From JBBQKG01 sp038326655 (GTDB taxonomy: Bacteria; Actinomycetota; Thermoleophilia; Solirubrobacterales; JBBDJG01), in NCBI GenBank assembly GCA_038326655.1, contig JBBQKG010000011.1, forward strand, positions 1-64,000: 64,000 bases of DNA. The letters run 5' to 3'. This document shows, in pieces, positions 54,444-62,284 of the stretch. Position numbers and translations under genes: made by a program. Each line of letters begins with the position of its first letter. The first letter of the stretch is position 1. The notes beneath the pieces were generated by a model, which was not told the origin of the DNA, did no database searches, and saw only the letters and a program-made list of their open reading frames with translations.

Positions 54444-54509
54444 CGTCTCTCGGTCGTCATCGGCCTCCTGAGCGCCTTCCTGAAGCCGTCAACGTCTATT
54501 CTGGAGCGC

Positions 54510-54779
54510 GTGTGCCGGAACATCCGAACACTTCACAACTTCGAGCCCCCGGCGACCGAGGACGAAGTCCGCGCGTCCGCCCTCCAGTACGTCCGGAAGA
54601 TCAGCGGTTTCACCAAGCCCTCGCACGCCAACTTGGCCGCGTTCGATCGTGCAGTGGAGGCGGTCGTCGCTGCGTCGTCCGAGCTGCTCGGCGAGCTGGT
54701 GACGTCGGCGCCGCCCAAGGACCGCGAGGTCGAGGCCGCGAAGGCGAAGGCTCGCAGCGCGCAGCGCTACGCCGCTTAG
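54510..54779 (+). CDS. DUF2277 family protein
   Basis: An 89-residue protein starting at GTG 54510 with CRNIRTLHNFEPPATEDEVRASALQYVRKISG-type text (read in two parts), the hallmark of DUF2277. The conserved first cysteine follows the start directly. TATTCT 8 bases before the start suggests a leaderless message. It is divergent from the histidine kinase. The function is unknown. Confidence 0.85.
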   Translation: MCRNIRTLHNFEPPATEDEVRASALQYVRKISGFTKPSHANLAAFDRAVEAVVAASSELLGELVTSAPPKDREVEAAKAKARSAQRYAA

Positions 54780-54789
54780 GGGAAGCCGG

Positions 54790-55398
54790 TCAGCCGGCCG
54801 GTGACCCGACCGCCGCCGCGCTTGCGCGCAGGGCGACGTCGGTCACGACCTGCTTGGGCGTGTCCGGGTGGTCGATCCACCACAGCGCCAGCCCGGCGAG
54901 CCCACTGGTGAGCAACTCGGCGGTCGGCTCGACCTGCGCCGCCGGCAATCCCGGGCCCGGCTGGCCGGCGATGAATGTCGCGATCACCTCGCGCGCCCGC
55001 TGGTTGACCTGCCGCCGGAACGCCTGGATCTCGTCGTCCCCTGAGCTGTCGCGGAACAGCATCACCCACGCATGCTGGTTCTCGCGAACGTAGTCGAGCC
55101 AATGCTCGAGGATCTCCCGCACCACGATCTCCGGCGTGCGATCGCCCGAGGGACCCTGGACCTGCCGGAAGAAGCTCGGCAGGTCGTCCCGGTGCCTCGC
55201 CAGCAGCGCCAGGTAGAGCGCCTTCTTCGAGGCGAAGTGCTTGTACACCACCGGCTTCGTGACATGGGCCGCGGCGGCGATGTCCTCGAGCCTCGCGCCG
55301 GCGTAGCCGTCGCGGGCGAACAGGCGCCCGGCCGCCCGCACGATCAGGAGACGGCGCTCGTCGGCCGAGATGCGCCCTGGCTGTGTCCTGGTGGACAT
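54790..55398 (-). CDS. TetR-family transcriptional regulator
   Basis: A 202-residue repressor. The N-terminal helix-turn-helix is ERRLLIVRAAGRLFARDGYAGARLEDIAAAAHVTKPVVYKHF (shown here only as family evidence in parts: LFARDGYAG, IAAAAHVTKPVVYKHF). The C-terminal helical domain senses an unknown ligand. Its gene starts 2 bases from the first of two perfect palindromes at 55400-55443 shared with the divergent cupin gene, so it probably represses itself and the cupin. Confidence 0.92.
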   Translation of the reverse strand: MSTRTQPGRISADERRLLIVRAAGRLFARDGYAGARLEDIAAAAHVTKPVVYKHFASKKALYLALLARHRDDLPSFFRQVQGPSGDRTPEIVVREILEHWLDYVRENQHAWVMLFRDSSGDDEIQAFRRQVNQRAREVIATFIAGQPGPGLPAAQVEPTAELLTSGLAGLALWWIDHPDTPKQVVTDVALRASAAAVGSPAG

Positions 55399-55399
55399 G

Positions 55400-55415
55400 G
55401 TTACCGAAGGGTAAC
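55400..55415. promoter_or_regulatory. TetR operator 1
   Basis: GTTACC-GAAG-GGTAAC is a perfect palindrome. It lies directly in front of the TetR start codon at 55398, where binding would block its own transcription. Confidence 0.75.
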
Positions 55416-55427
55416 TCAGGGTAGTAA

Positions 55428-55443
55428 GTTACCAGCCGGTAAC
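55428..55443. promoter_or_regulatory. TetR operator 2
   Basis: GTTACC-AGCC-GGTAAC is identical in both arms to operator 1 and 28 bases away centre to centre. It lies 26 bases before the cupin start (55469), so it fits control of both divergent promoters. Confidence 0.75.
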
Positions 55444-55468
55444 GGAACACTGTCGAAAGGAGCACCAG

Positions 55469-55963
55469 ATGACCGAGCCGACCCGCGATCCCGTGCATCG
55501 TGTCCGCTACACCTTTCAGCCCGACGGCGAGAACATGATCGTCGACACCTGGATGGAGCCCGGCGGGGCGCTGCCGCCGCATTTCCACCCCCGCCAGGAG
55601 GAGCGCTGGTCGGTGGTCGACGGCCAGGTCCGCTTTCAGCTCGGCGACGAAAAGCGCGTGATCGGCCCCGAGGACGGCGAGATGATCGTCAGGCCCGGCG
55701 TCAAGCACTCGCTCGCGAGCTCCGGAGACCGCGAGGCGCACCTGCGCTGCCTGGTGCTCCCCGCCGGCGCGATCGAGGCATTCCTCACCGACAGCGCCGC
55801 CGCCGCCCGCGCGGGGCTGTTCATGCGAGGCGGGATCCCGCGGAGCCTCCGCGGCGCGCGCTGGGCGGCGAACTTCCTGAAGCGGCACCGCGACGAAGTC
55901 GTGATGACGTTCCCGCCGCCGATCGTGCAGCGATCGATGGTTGCGCTGCTCGCACGCGACTGA
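55469..55963 (+). CDS. Cupin-domain protein
   Basis: A 164-residue protein. The cupin core has GGALPPHFHPRQEERWSVVDG, with two histidines and a glutamate as metal ligands, and the second motif RPGVKHSLAS. The C-terminal 50 residues (RGARWAANFLKRHRDEVVM) are helical. The ATG has AAAGGAG upstream. It is divergent from the TetR gene and likely its regulated target. The enzyme activity is unknown. Confidence 0.88.
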   Translation: MTEPTRDPVHRVRYTFQPDGENMIVDTWMEPGGALPPHFHPRQEERWSVVDGQVRFQLGDEKRVIGPEDGEMIVRPGVKHSLASSGDREAHLRCLVLPAGAIEAFLTDSAAAARAGLFMRGGIPRSLRGARWAANFLKRHRDEVVMTFPPPIVQRSMVALLARD

Positions 55964-56158
55964 GCGGGGGGCTCGAGTCGCCTCGGTGATTGGCCTCGCT
56001 CGAGCACGCCCATGAGCCAAGCTGGTTTTCGTCGAAGGAGCCGATGATCGCGTCATCGCCTCCAGCGCGTCGGCGGAGCGGACCTACACTGCTGCCGGCA
56101 CCCAACGCGAGGAGGAACGGGAATCACCGCAAGGCACGAAACGGAGCGGTCGACTGGT

Positions 56159-57001
56159 ATGGCGCCGGCAACTACGCAAAGAACAGTTAGCGCCGACGCC
56201 TACAAGGCGCTCGAGCGAGCCGGCTGGGGCGCGAGGGCCGAGACCTACGGCCGCCTCACCGGCCGGATCACCGTCCGGTTCGTGGAGCCGCTGCTCGATG
56301 CGGCCGGAGTCGTCACGGGCATGGGCGTCCTCGACGTCGGGACGGGTCCGGGGTATGCGGCTCAGCGGGCGGCGGAGCGCGGCGCGGTCGCGACGGGGGT
56401 GGACATCGCCGACGAGGTGCTCGCGCTCGCGCGCAGGCGTCATCCCGGGGTCCGATTCGTTCGGGGGGACGCCGAGGCGCTTCCCTTCGCGGAGCGCTCG
56501 TTCGACGCGCTCGTGTCCAACTTCACGATCAACCACCTGCCGCGGCCGGAGCGCGGGATCCGGGAGTTCGCGCGCGTCGTGGTGCCGGGGGGACGGATTG
56601 CGCTCTCGGCGTGGGACGTGTCCGAGCACAACCGCTTTCTCGGCGTGATGGTCGACGCGCTTCGGGAGTGCGGAGTAACCGCCTCGCCGGAGGCGGTTGC
56701 CGGTCCCGACCCCTACCGCTTCGCCGACGACGATGAGTTCCGCGAGCTCCTGCGGGGCGCGGGTCTCGAGGACGTGGAGGTCCGGTCGGTCTCGCTCACC
56801 CATCTGGTGCCCGACACCGAAGACCTATGGGCGGGGATGCTCGGCGGCAGCGTGCGCAGCGGGGGGCTCGTCATGCGGCAGCCGCCACGCACCCGCAGGA
56901 GGATCCGCGCGGCGGTGGAGCGTCTTCTCGAGGAGTACCGCGACGGCGACGGGCTCGCGATTCCGGCCAGCGCGAAGATCGCCTGGGGGAGCAGGCCGTG
57001 A
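56159..57001 (+). CDS. SAM-dependent methyltransferase
   Basis: A 280-residue class I methyltransferase (UbiE/BioC-like). Motif I is LDVGTGPGYAAQRAA, the acidic end of beta-2 is in VDIADEVL, and motif IV is FDALVSNFTINHL. The substrate is unknown. Its TGA overlaps the next start (GTGA), coupling it to a SnoaL-kinase fusion, so the two may act on the same molecule. Confidence 0.9.
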   Translation: MAPATTQRTVSADAYKALERAGWGARAETYGRLTGRITVRFVEPLLDAAGVVTGMGVLDVGTGPGYAAQRAAERGAVATGVDIADEVLALARRRHPGVRFVRGDAEALPFAERSFDALVSNFTINHLPRPERGIREFARVVVPGGRIALSAWDVSEHNRFLGVMVDALRECGVTASPEAVAGPDPYRFADDDEFRELLRGAGLEDVEVRSVSLTHLVPDTEDLWAGMLGGSVRSGGLVMRQPPRTRRRIRAAVERLLEEYRDGDGLAIPASAKIAWGSRP

Positions 57002-58380
57002 GCGGGCTCGAGACCGGCGCAGGCTCGGCCAAGAGGGTGGCCGCGTGCCTGCACGACGCCCTCGTGGCGGGCGACTTCACCGCAATGGACGATCTCTACG
57101 CGGACGATGCATTGCTCGACGCGAGCCTGACCGGCGGACGCGCCACGGTCACCGGACCAGAACGACTGACCGAGTTCCTCGCATCGCGGTTCCCTGGCCC
57201 CGGGCACCTCGTCGAGTGGTCGCCGCAGGTGTATCCGGCGGGGATCGCGCTGTGGTTCGAGCGCGTGTCCGACGACGGCACGGCGGTGCGCCAGCGCCAC
57301 TACCTCCACCTCCGCGCCGGGCGCATCGAGCGGCACTGGGCTTATTCTGCCCCGCCGCGCACGCGCGCGCCGGGCGCGCGAGAGAACGGCGGCGTCCTGT
57401 TCGACGCGCGGCTCGTCTCGCGGCTCGGCGAGGTCGTCGAGCAGGAGCCGCTGATCTCGACCGGGTGGTCGGGAAATCTGCTCGAGCGCCTCGTGCTCGC
57501 AGACGGCCGCCGCCTGATCGTCAAGCGGATCGTGCCCGGCACGAACTGGATCGACCGGCACACGAAAGACGAGGGCCGCGAGGCGCTCCTGTTCACCTCC
57601 GGCGTGCTCGGCCGGATGCCCGATGCGATCGACCACGCGGTCGTCGCCGCCGAGCGCGACGGCGACGCGTGGTGGGTGGTGATGCGCGACGTCTCCGCGT
57701 CCCTGCTGCCCGACAGCAAGCGGCTGAGCCGAGCGGAGCACAGGCGCATCCTCGAGGCGGCGAACGTGATGTGGGAGGAGTTCTGGGGAGAGCGGGTCCC
57801 CCACCTCTGCACCCTTCACGACTGCCTCCAACTGTTCTCCCCGGCGATCGCGGAGGCGGAACGCGACGGCCTCGACCTGCTGCCGAAGCAGTACGAGGCC
57901 TTCTGGGAGGCGTTCGCCGAGGCCGTGGACCCGGACGTGGCGGAGCCGGTGCTGGCGCTGGTCGAGGACCCCGCGCCGTTGGTGGCGGAGCTCGAAGCCC
58001 TCGGCACGACCCTCATCCACGCTGACATCCGCGACGAGCAGATCGGCCTCGACGGCGACCGTCTCGTCCTACTCGACTGGGGCCGCGCCAGCCAGGGCCA
58101 CCCGGTGGTCGACTTCTTCTGGTCGATCTGCCACAACGCCTGGCGGACCGACGCCACCCACGACGAGCTGGTCGAGGACTTCCGGCGCACCCGAGGAGAG
58201 CGGGACGACCCGCGCGCTGTCGAGCTCGGCGTGATCGCAGGGCTCGTCATGTACGGATGGGTCTTCGGCCACAGCGCCGTCTGGCACCCCGACAGGGGGG
58301 AGCGAGACTGGGCCCACCAGGAGCTGGGTTGGTGGGTGCCACGGGCGCGACGGGCGCTCGATGCGTGGTCGCCCGTCTGA
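56998..58380 (+). CDS. Fusion of SnoaL-like domain and aminoglycoside phosphotransferase-like kinase
   Basis: A 460-residue protein from GTG 56998. Residues about 8-115 are an NTF2/SnoaL-like domain (KRVAACLHDALVAGDFTAMDDLYADDALLDASL). Residues about 140-460 are an APH/choline-kinase-like domain with a nucleotide-binding lysine in RLIVKRI, the catalytic loop LIHADIRDEQIG and the metal-binding Asp in LLDWGRA. The usual HGDxxxxN motif is changed to HADIRDEQ. It overlaps the methyltransferase gene by 4 bases. The substrate is unknown. This domain order is uncommon to me. Confidence 0.85.
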   Translation: MSGLETGAGSAKRVAACLHDALVAGDFTAMDDLYADDALLDASLTGGRATVTGPERLTEFLASRFPGPGHLVEWSPQVYPAGIALWFERVSDDGTAVRQRHYLHLRAGRIERHWAYSAPPRTRAPGARENGGVLFDARLVSRLGEVVEQEPLISTGWSGNLLERLVLADGRRLIVKRIVPGTNWIDRHTKDEGREALLFTSGVLGRMPDAIDHAVVAAERDGDAWWVVMRDVSASLLPDSKRLSRAEHRRILEAANVMWEEFWGERVPHLCTLHDCLQLFSPAIAEAERDGLDLLPKQYEAFWEAFAEAVDPDVAEPVLALVEDPAPLVAELEALGTTLIHADIRDEQIGLDGDRLVLLDWGRASQGHPVVDFFWSICHNAWRTDATHDELVEDFRRTRGERDDPRAVELGVIAGLVMYGWVFGHSAVWHPDRGERDWAHQELGWWVPRARRALDAWSPV

Positions 58381-58441
58381 CCCGCGATCGGGGTCCGAGA
58401 CTTTTCACCGCCTCACCCAGGGCGCGATACTGCAGGGCACG

Positions 58442-58840
58442 GTGTCACAGGAGAACGCGGACATCATGCGGGCGGTGATCGAGGCGTTCAACCGGCGCGA
58501 TGGCGAAGGGTTCGGGGCGCTGCTCGCCAGGGACGCCGAGATCGTGCCGGTGCGAGCGGCCCTGGAGGGAACGGTCTACCGTGGCCCCGACGCCGGCGCA
58601 CAGTACTGCGCCGCTGTCGAGGAGAGCTGGGAGAACCTCAGATGGGAGATCGAGGAGGTCCGGGACGGCGGCAGTTGGGTCCTTGCGCTGGGACGGATTC
58701 GAGGGGGCGGGCGTGGCAGCGGTGCCGCGATCGACGTCAGAGCCGGGTGGGTCGCCCGTCTGCGCGAGGGACTGGTCACGAGCTTTCACACATACGCCGA
58801 CCGTGCCGACGCCCTCGATGCGGTCGGCCTCTCGGAATAG
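58442..58840 (+). CDS. SnoaL-like domain protein
   Basis: A 132-residue NTF2-fold protein starting at GTG 58442 (SQENADIMRAVIEAFNRRDGEGFGALL). It shares AALEGTVYRGPD and the ending YADRADALDAVGL with the SnoaL at 32966-33391. There is no strong ribosome site; an earlier start is possible. It follows the SnoaL-kinase gene by 61 bases. Confidence 0.82.
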   Translation: MSQENADIMRAVIEAFNRRDGEGFGALLARDAEIVPVRAALEGTVYRGPDAGAQYCAAVEESWENLRWEIEEVRDGGSWVLALGRIRGGGRGSGAAIDVRAGWVARLREGLVTSFHTYADRADALDAVGLSE

Positions 58841-58959
58841 GGCGATCTCGTGTTCCACGAGCCACTCGATCGGTCAACGGGCAGCGGCCCGTCGCAGCCC
58901 CCATGCGACTCGGATATTCTCGGCGCCGCCAGATACCAATGCCGACCCGAGAGAAGAGG

Positions 58960-59985
58960 ATGTCCCAGCAAGTCGATCCTTCACACATCATGCAGGTCGG
59001 GATGGGGTTTTGGGCGTCGAAGACGGTCCTTTCGGCGGTCGAGCTCGAGCTGTTCACCAAGCTGGGCAGCGACGCGATGACCGGTTCGCAGATCGCCGAG
59101 GCGCTCGAGCTGCATCCGCGCGCGATCCCCGACTTCCCCGATGCGCTGGTCGCCCTCGACCTACTCGATCGCGACGGTGAAGGGAGCGATGCCCTCTACC
59201 GCAATACGCAGGCGACCGCTGTCTTCCTCGACAAGGCGAGCCCGGCCTACATCGGCGGGATCCTCGAGATGAGCAACGCGCGGCTCTATCGATTCTGGGG
59301 CGACCTCACCGAGGCTCTGCAGAATGGGAAGCCGCAGAACGAGATCAAGCACACCGGTAAGCCGATGTTCGAGGAGCTCTACAGCGATCCGGAGAGGCTC
59401 GAGCAGTTCATGAACGCGATGGCAGGGATCTCGTTGGGCCCATTCCGGGCGTTGGCAGAGAAGTTCGATTTCTCCAGGTACAAGACACTCTGCGACGTGG
59501 GAGGCGCAACCGGTCAGCTCTCGATCAACGTCGCGAACCGTCACCCCCACATACGCTGTATCAGCTTGGACCTGCCGGTCGTCGAGCCGATCGCAAAGCG
59601 AACGATCGAGGGCGCCGGACTGAACGATCGCGTCACCGCCCAGGCGGGTGACTTCTTTGCCGACCCGCTGCCCGAAGCCGACGTCATCACGATGGGGCTG
59701 ATCCTGCACGACTGGAATCTCGAGCGCAAGATGCACCTGATCAAGGCTGCCTATGACGCTCTGCCAGAGGGCGGCGCATTCATCGCCATCGAGAACCTCA
59801 TCGATGACCTCCGCCGCGAGAACGCGTTCGGGCTCTTGATGTCGCTCAACATGCTGATCGAGTTCGGAGACGCCTTCGACTTCACCGGCGCTGACTTTGC
59901 TGGATGGTGCAAAGAGGTCGGGTTCAAGCAAACAGACGTCATCCCGCTCGGCGGCCCGACCAGCGCCGGCATCGCCTACAAGTAG
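58960..59985 (+). CDS. O-methyltransferase-like protein (acetylserotonin/CrtF type)
   Basis: A 341-residue protein. The N-terminal winged-helix dimerisation domain (FWASKTVLSAVELELFTKL, SQIAEAL) is followed by the class I core with CDVGGATGQLSINVANRHPH, SLDLPVV and ILHDWN. The His-Asp of HDW is the usual catalytic area of plant-type and polyketide O-methyltransferases. ATG 58960 follows a GAGAGAAG sequence; ATG 58939 in the same frame is the alternative. The substrate is unknown. Confidence 0.88.
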   Translation: MSQQVDPSHIMQVGMGFWASKTVLSAVELELFTKLGSDAMTGSQIAEALELHPRAIPDFPDALVALDLLDRDGEGSDALYRNTQATAVFLDKASPAYIGGILEMSNARLYRFWGDLTEALQNGKPQNEIKHTGKPMFEELYSDPERLEQFMNAMAGISLGPFRALAEKFDFSRYKTLCDVGGATGQLSINVANRHPHIRCISLDLPVVEPIAKRTIEGAGLNDRVTAQAGDFFADPLPEADVITMGLILHDWNLERKMHLIKAAYDALPEGGAFIAIENLIDDLRRENAFGLLMSLNMLIEFGDAFDFTGADFAGWCKEVGFKQTDVIPLGGPTSAGIAYK

Positions 59986-60027
59986 GGCTGCCCCACCGCT
60001 TGCTTCAGCGGGCTGGGCGGGATTCAG

Positions 60028-60117
60028 CGGAGAGGGAGGGATTCGAACCCTCGAGGCAGGGATTACCCGCCCACGCGATTTCCAGTCGCGCTCCTTAAGC
60101 CGCTCGGACACCTCTCC
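60028..60117 (-). tRNA. tRNA-Ser (GGA)
   Basis: 90 bases with the long variable arm of class II tRNAs. The acceptor is GGAGAGG/CCTCTCC with discriminator G, the anticodon stem is CGCGA/TCGCG with loop CTGGAAA, and the T-arm has TTCGAAT. CCA is not encoded. Confidence 0.95.
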
Positions 60118-60424
60118 GGGGAGGCTAAGAGCGTAGCGACCCGGCGGGGTGTCCCGGCGAGCGGAGGTGGGCGGAGCGCCGCTGCACGATCGCCACGCAG
60201 ACGGCGTCGATCGGCCCGAACTCCGGGCCGAGCACCAGCCGTCCCTGCCGATCCCCACGTGGAGCATGCGTCGCCAACGCCAGCAACCGGGGCGGCGTCG
60301 CGCCCGACTGATCCAACCGCGGCAAGGCTGCGTAAGGCCGCTCGAAAGGTTCAAAACGCCCCGTCGCGTGGATTCGCGGGGCCGAACCCCCGGAGCCTCG
60401 CCCGGCTGCCGGAAGGAGGGGTCG
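60118..60424. other. Gap between tRNA-Ser and the Ni/Co transporter
   Basis: No firm gene. A minus-strand open frame at 60125-60325 (66 codons, ending with GRLVLGPEFGPIDAVCVAIV-like text) vaguely resembles the C-terminal end of RskA-type anti-sigma factors and may be a remnant. The right part must hold the transporter promoter. No cobalamin riboswitch core or NikR box was recognised. Confidence 0.3.
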
Positions 60425-61192
60425 ATGATCGGTCTGGACGACAAGATCGCCGCGCTCGGCACGGGCGATGCGTTCCTGATCGTGATCGCGGTCGCGACGC
60501 TACTTGGCCTGCGTCACGCGGCCGACCCCGATCACCTCACGGCGGTCTCGACTCTGATCGCCTCGGGTGAGAAGCAGAGCGGCAGGCGGGCGGGGGTCCT
60601 CGGGCTGAGCTGGGGCCTCGGCCACGCGACCACTCTGATCGCGTTCGGCCTGCCGATCGTGCTCTTCAACGGGTACCTGCCCGAAGCGGTTCAACGCACG
60701 GCGGAGGTGGCGGTCGGCGTCCTGATCGTGGTGCTCGCGCTACGGCTCCTGATCCGCTGGCGCCGCGGCTATCTCCATGCGCATCTCCACCAGCACGACG
60801 GCGACTTCCACCGCCACCTACACGTGCACGAGCGCCCGCAGCCGAAGAGGGCCGGGTCGCACAAGCACCGGCACGCGCCGAGCCTCGGGCGGTCGCCGAC
60901 ACAGGCTTACGGGATCGGCCTCGTGCATGGGATGGGCGGCTCTGCCGGCGTCGGCCTGCTGCTGCTCGCCGCGATCCCGAGTCATGTCGAGGGCCTCGTG
61001 GCGCTGATCGTGTTCGCGCTGTTCACGGCCGTGTCGATGGCGATCGCCTCGACCAGCTTCGGGTACGTGCTGTCGCGGGGGCCGGTCCTGCGAAGGTTCG
61101 TCACGGCGGCGCCGGCGCTCGGCGTGGTGAGCCTCGCATTCGGCGTCTGGTACGCACTGGGCGCGCTGAACGCGGTTCCCTATTACTTCTAG
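60425..61192 (+). CDS. Nickel/cobalt transporter (NiCoT/HoxN-like)
   Basis: A 255-residue membrane protein with about six hydrophobic segments. The metal-binding signature LRHAADPDHLTAVSTL is in the first helix pair. A histidine-rich loop of about 35 residues (HAHLHQHDGDFHRHLHVHE) in the middle may bind the metal. The ATG has GGAAGGAGG upstream. It takes up Ni2+ or Co2+; cobalt would suit the B12-dependent NrdJ of this window (inference). Confidence 0.88.
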   Translation: MIGLDDKIAALGTGDAFLIVIAVATLLGLRHAADPDHLTAVSTLIASGEKQSGRRAGVLGLSWGLGHATTLIAFGLPIVLFNGYLPEAVQRTAEVAVGVLIVVLALRLLIRWRRGYLHAHLHQHDGDFHRHLHVHERPQPKRAGSHKHRHAPSLGRSPTQAYGIGLVHGMGGSAGVGLLLLAAIPSHVEGLVALIVFALFTAVSMAIASTSFGYVLSRGPVLRRFVTAAPALGVVSLAFGVWYALGALNAVPYYF

Positions 61193-61199
61193 CGTCCGG

Positions 61200-61637
61200 C
61201 TAGAGCGCGGCGAAGTCCGGCGGCTCCTCCACCAAGGGCAGGATCTTGGCAGTGCCGGTCATCCGGAAGATCTTGGAAGGCGGGTCCTCCGTGCCGCTCA
61301 CGATCCACAGGGCGAAGCCCTGATCATGAGACGTCTCGTTGACCCGGAGCAGCATCGCGAGGCCGGTCGAGTCGAGGAAGGTGAGCGACCGGAGGTCGAT
61401 CACCACATGGCGTGGCTCGTCCTCCGTCACGTCCGCCAACCGCCGTTTGAACGTGTCCGCGCAGACCACGTCGAGCTCTCCCGTGAGCGTGACGATCGCC
61501 GCGCGTGGCGTACGAGCGACGTCGATGCCGAATCGAGGCCGCGGTTGCGTGGGTTCGAGTGACTCGCGGCCTGCCGTCCCCCTCGACGGCTGGTCGCTGG
61601 GGCCGGCATCGTGTCTTTCCGGCGAGGTCGGGTCCAT
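61200..61637 (-). CDS. STAS-domain anti-sigma factor antagonist
   Basis: A 145-residue protein. After a disordered N-terminus (about 1-38) comes a STAS domain with VTLTGELDVVCADTF and the phosphorylatable serine in FLDSTGLAMLL. Dephosphorylation of this serine by a PP2C phosphatase frees the protein to bind an anti-sigma kinase. A candidate phosphatase is at 1045-1986, far away. It neighbours a sigma factor gene (62285). Confidence 0.9.
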   Translation of the reverse strand: MDPTSPERHDAGPSDQPSRGTAGRESLEPTQPRPRFGIDVARTPRAAIVTLTGELDVVCADTFKRRLADVTEDEPRHVVIDLRSLTFLDSTGLAMLLRVNETSHDQGFALWIVSGTEDPPSKIFRMTGTAKILPLVEEPPDFAAL

Positions 61638-61672
61638 CCGAGCCTCGACAGCATAGACCTCTTCCCGCCGCC

Positions 61673-62146
61673 CTATCGCCTCGGGCACCGCTCGCCCCGA
61701 AGCGTGAACCAGCCACGCTGGTCGGCGTCCCAGCTGATCCGCTCGGCCTCCACACGCCGGAGATCGATTTCGAGCAGCTCCTGATAGGCGATGCCGGGGA
61801 GGCCGGGCGTGAGAGCGACCATCACGTCTGTCGCCTCGTCCGTGAAGACCACGCTGCCGCTGTCGGCACGAAACGCATCCGAGACCTGTTCGATGAAGGC
61901 TGAGAGGCCTGGGGCGAGCTCGTCCGAGGGGGCTTCCGCCGCCGTCCGCACGAACCGGGACGAGAACCAGGCGATCGGCGCCGAGACGTACAGCACCCAC
62001 GGCGAGTCGACGCTGAAACGGGCGATTTCCTCGTCCACGAGCACGGGGATCTCGGCCCAGCGGAAGACCTGCTCGAGCGCCTCGACCTCCTCAACGGTGG
62101 TCTCGAGCCCGACCGACACGCGCATCAAGCCCCTCATCACGACCAC
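61673..62146 (-). CDS. Conserved-looking protein of unknown function
   Basis: A 157-residue protein. Text such as TVEEVEALEQVFRWAEIPVLVDEE and WVLYVSAPIAWFSSRFVRTA read in part looks coding; the middle is slightly hydrophobic but no clear membrane helix is certain. Possible starts are 62146, 62137 or 62125. It is 35 bases upstream of the STAS gene on the same strand, so the two may be cotranscribed. No family is recognised. Confidence 0.6.
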   Translation of the reverse strand: MVVMRGLMRVSVGLETTVEEVEALEQVFRWAEIPVLVDEEIARFSVDSPWVLYVSAPIAWFSSRFVRTAAEAPSDELAPGLSAFIEQVSDAFRADSGSVVFTDEATDVMVALTPGLPGIAYQELLEIDLRRVEAERISWDADQRGWFTLRGERCPRR

Positions 62147-62200
62147 CCTCTCATGGCGCCCATCCTAGGACGATGTCCGACCTCTCAGGCAGACTGATTA

Positions 62201-62218
62201 GTTCGACAGGGATCGAAC
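62201..62218. promoter_or_regulatory. Palindrome 1 upstream of the sigma factor gene
   Basis: GTTCGA-CAGGGA-TCGAAC has perfect 6-bp arms. It forms a direct repeat with the next palindrome, 36 bases away centre to centre, in an AT-richer promoter region. Confidence 0.6.
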
Positions 62219-62236
62219 CAAGTTTGCTACCATGTA

Positions 62237-62254
62237 ATTCGACGCACATCGAAC
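62237..62254. promoter_or_regulatory. Palindrome 2 upstream of the sigma factor gene
   Basis: TTCGA-CGCACA-TCGAA is a near copy of palindrome 1 (TTCGAC-N4-ATCGAAC in both, followed by GTTT a few bases on). Two copies suggest cooperative binding of a dimeric regulator, perhaps at a divergent promoter. Confidence 0.6.
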
Positions 62255-62264
62255 AATGTTTCGT

Positions 62265-62280
62265 GGCGCCGCGAGGCGCC
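62265..62280 (+). terminator. Terminator-like hairpin overlapping the sigma factor leader
   Basis: GGCGCC-GCGA-GGCGCC followed by CTTTTT is a typical intrinsic terminator. It is placed immediately before the TTG start at 62285, so it may be an attenuator or hide the ribosome site (GAGG at 62273-62276). Confidence 0.6.
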
Positions 62281-62284
62281 CTTT

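Noticed and set aside
52797..54509. Long plus-strand open frame running into the DUF2277 gene
   Set aside because: Only the last 89 codons match a family; the rest is the shadow of the histidine kinase gene.
62201..62265. LexA (Cheo) box upstream of the sigma factor
   Set aside because: TCGAAC half-sites occur, but the spacing and right half (TTTG, TTTCG) do not fit CGAAC-N4-GTTCG; kept only as unidentified palindromes.
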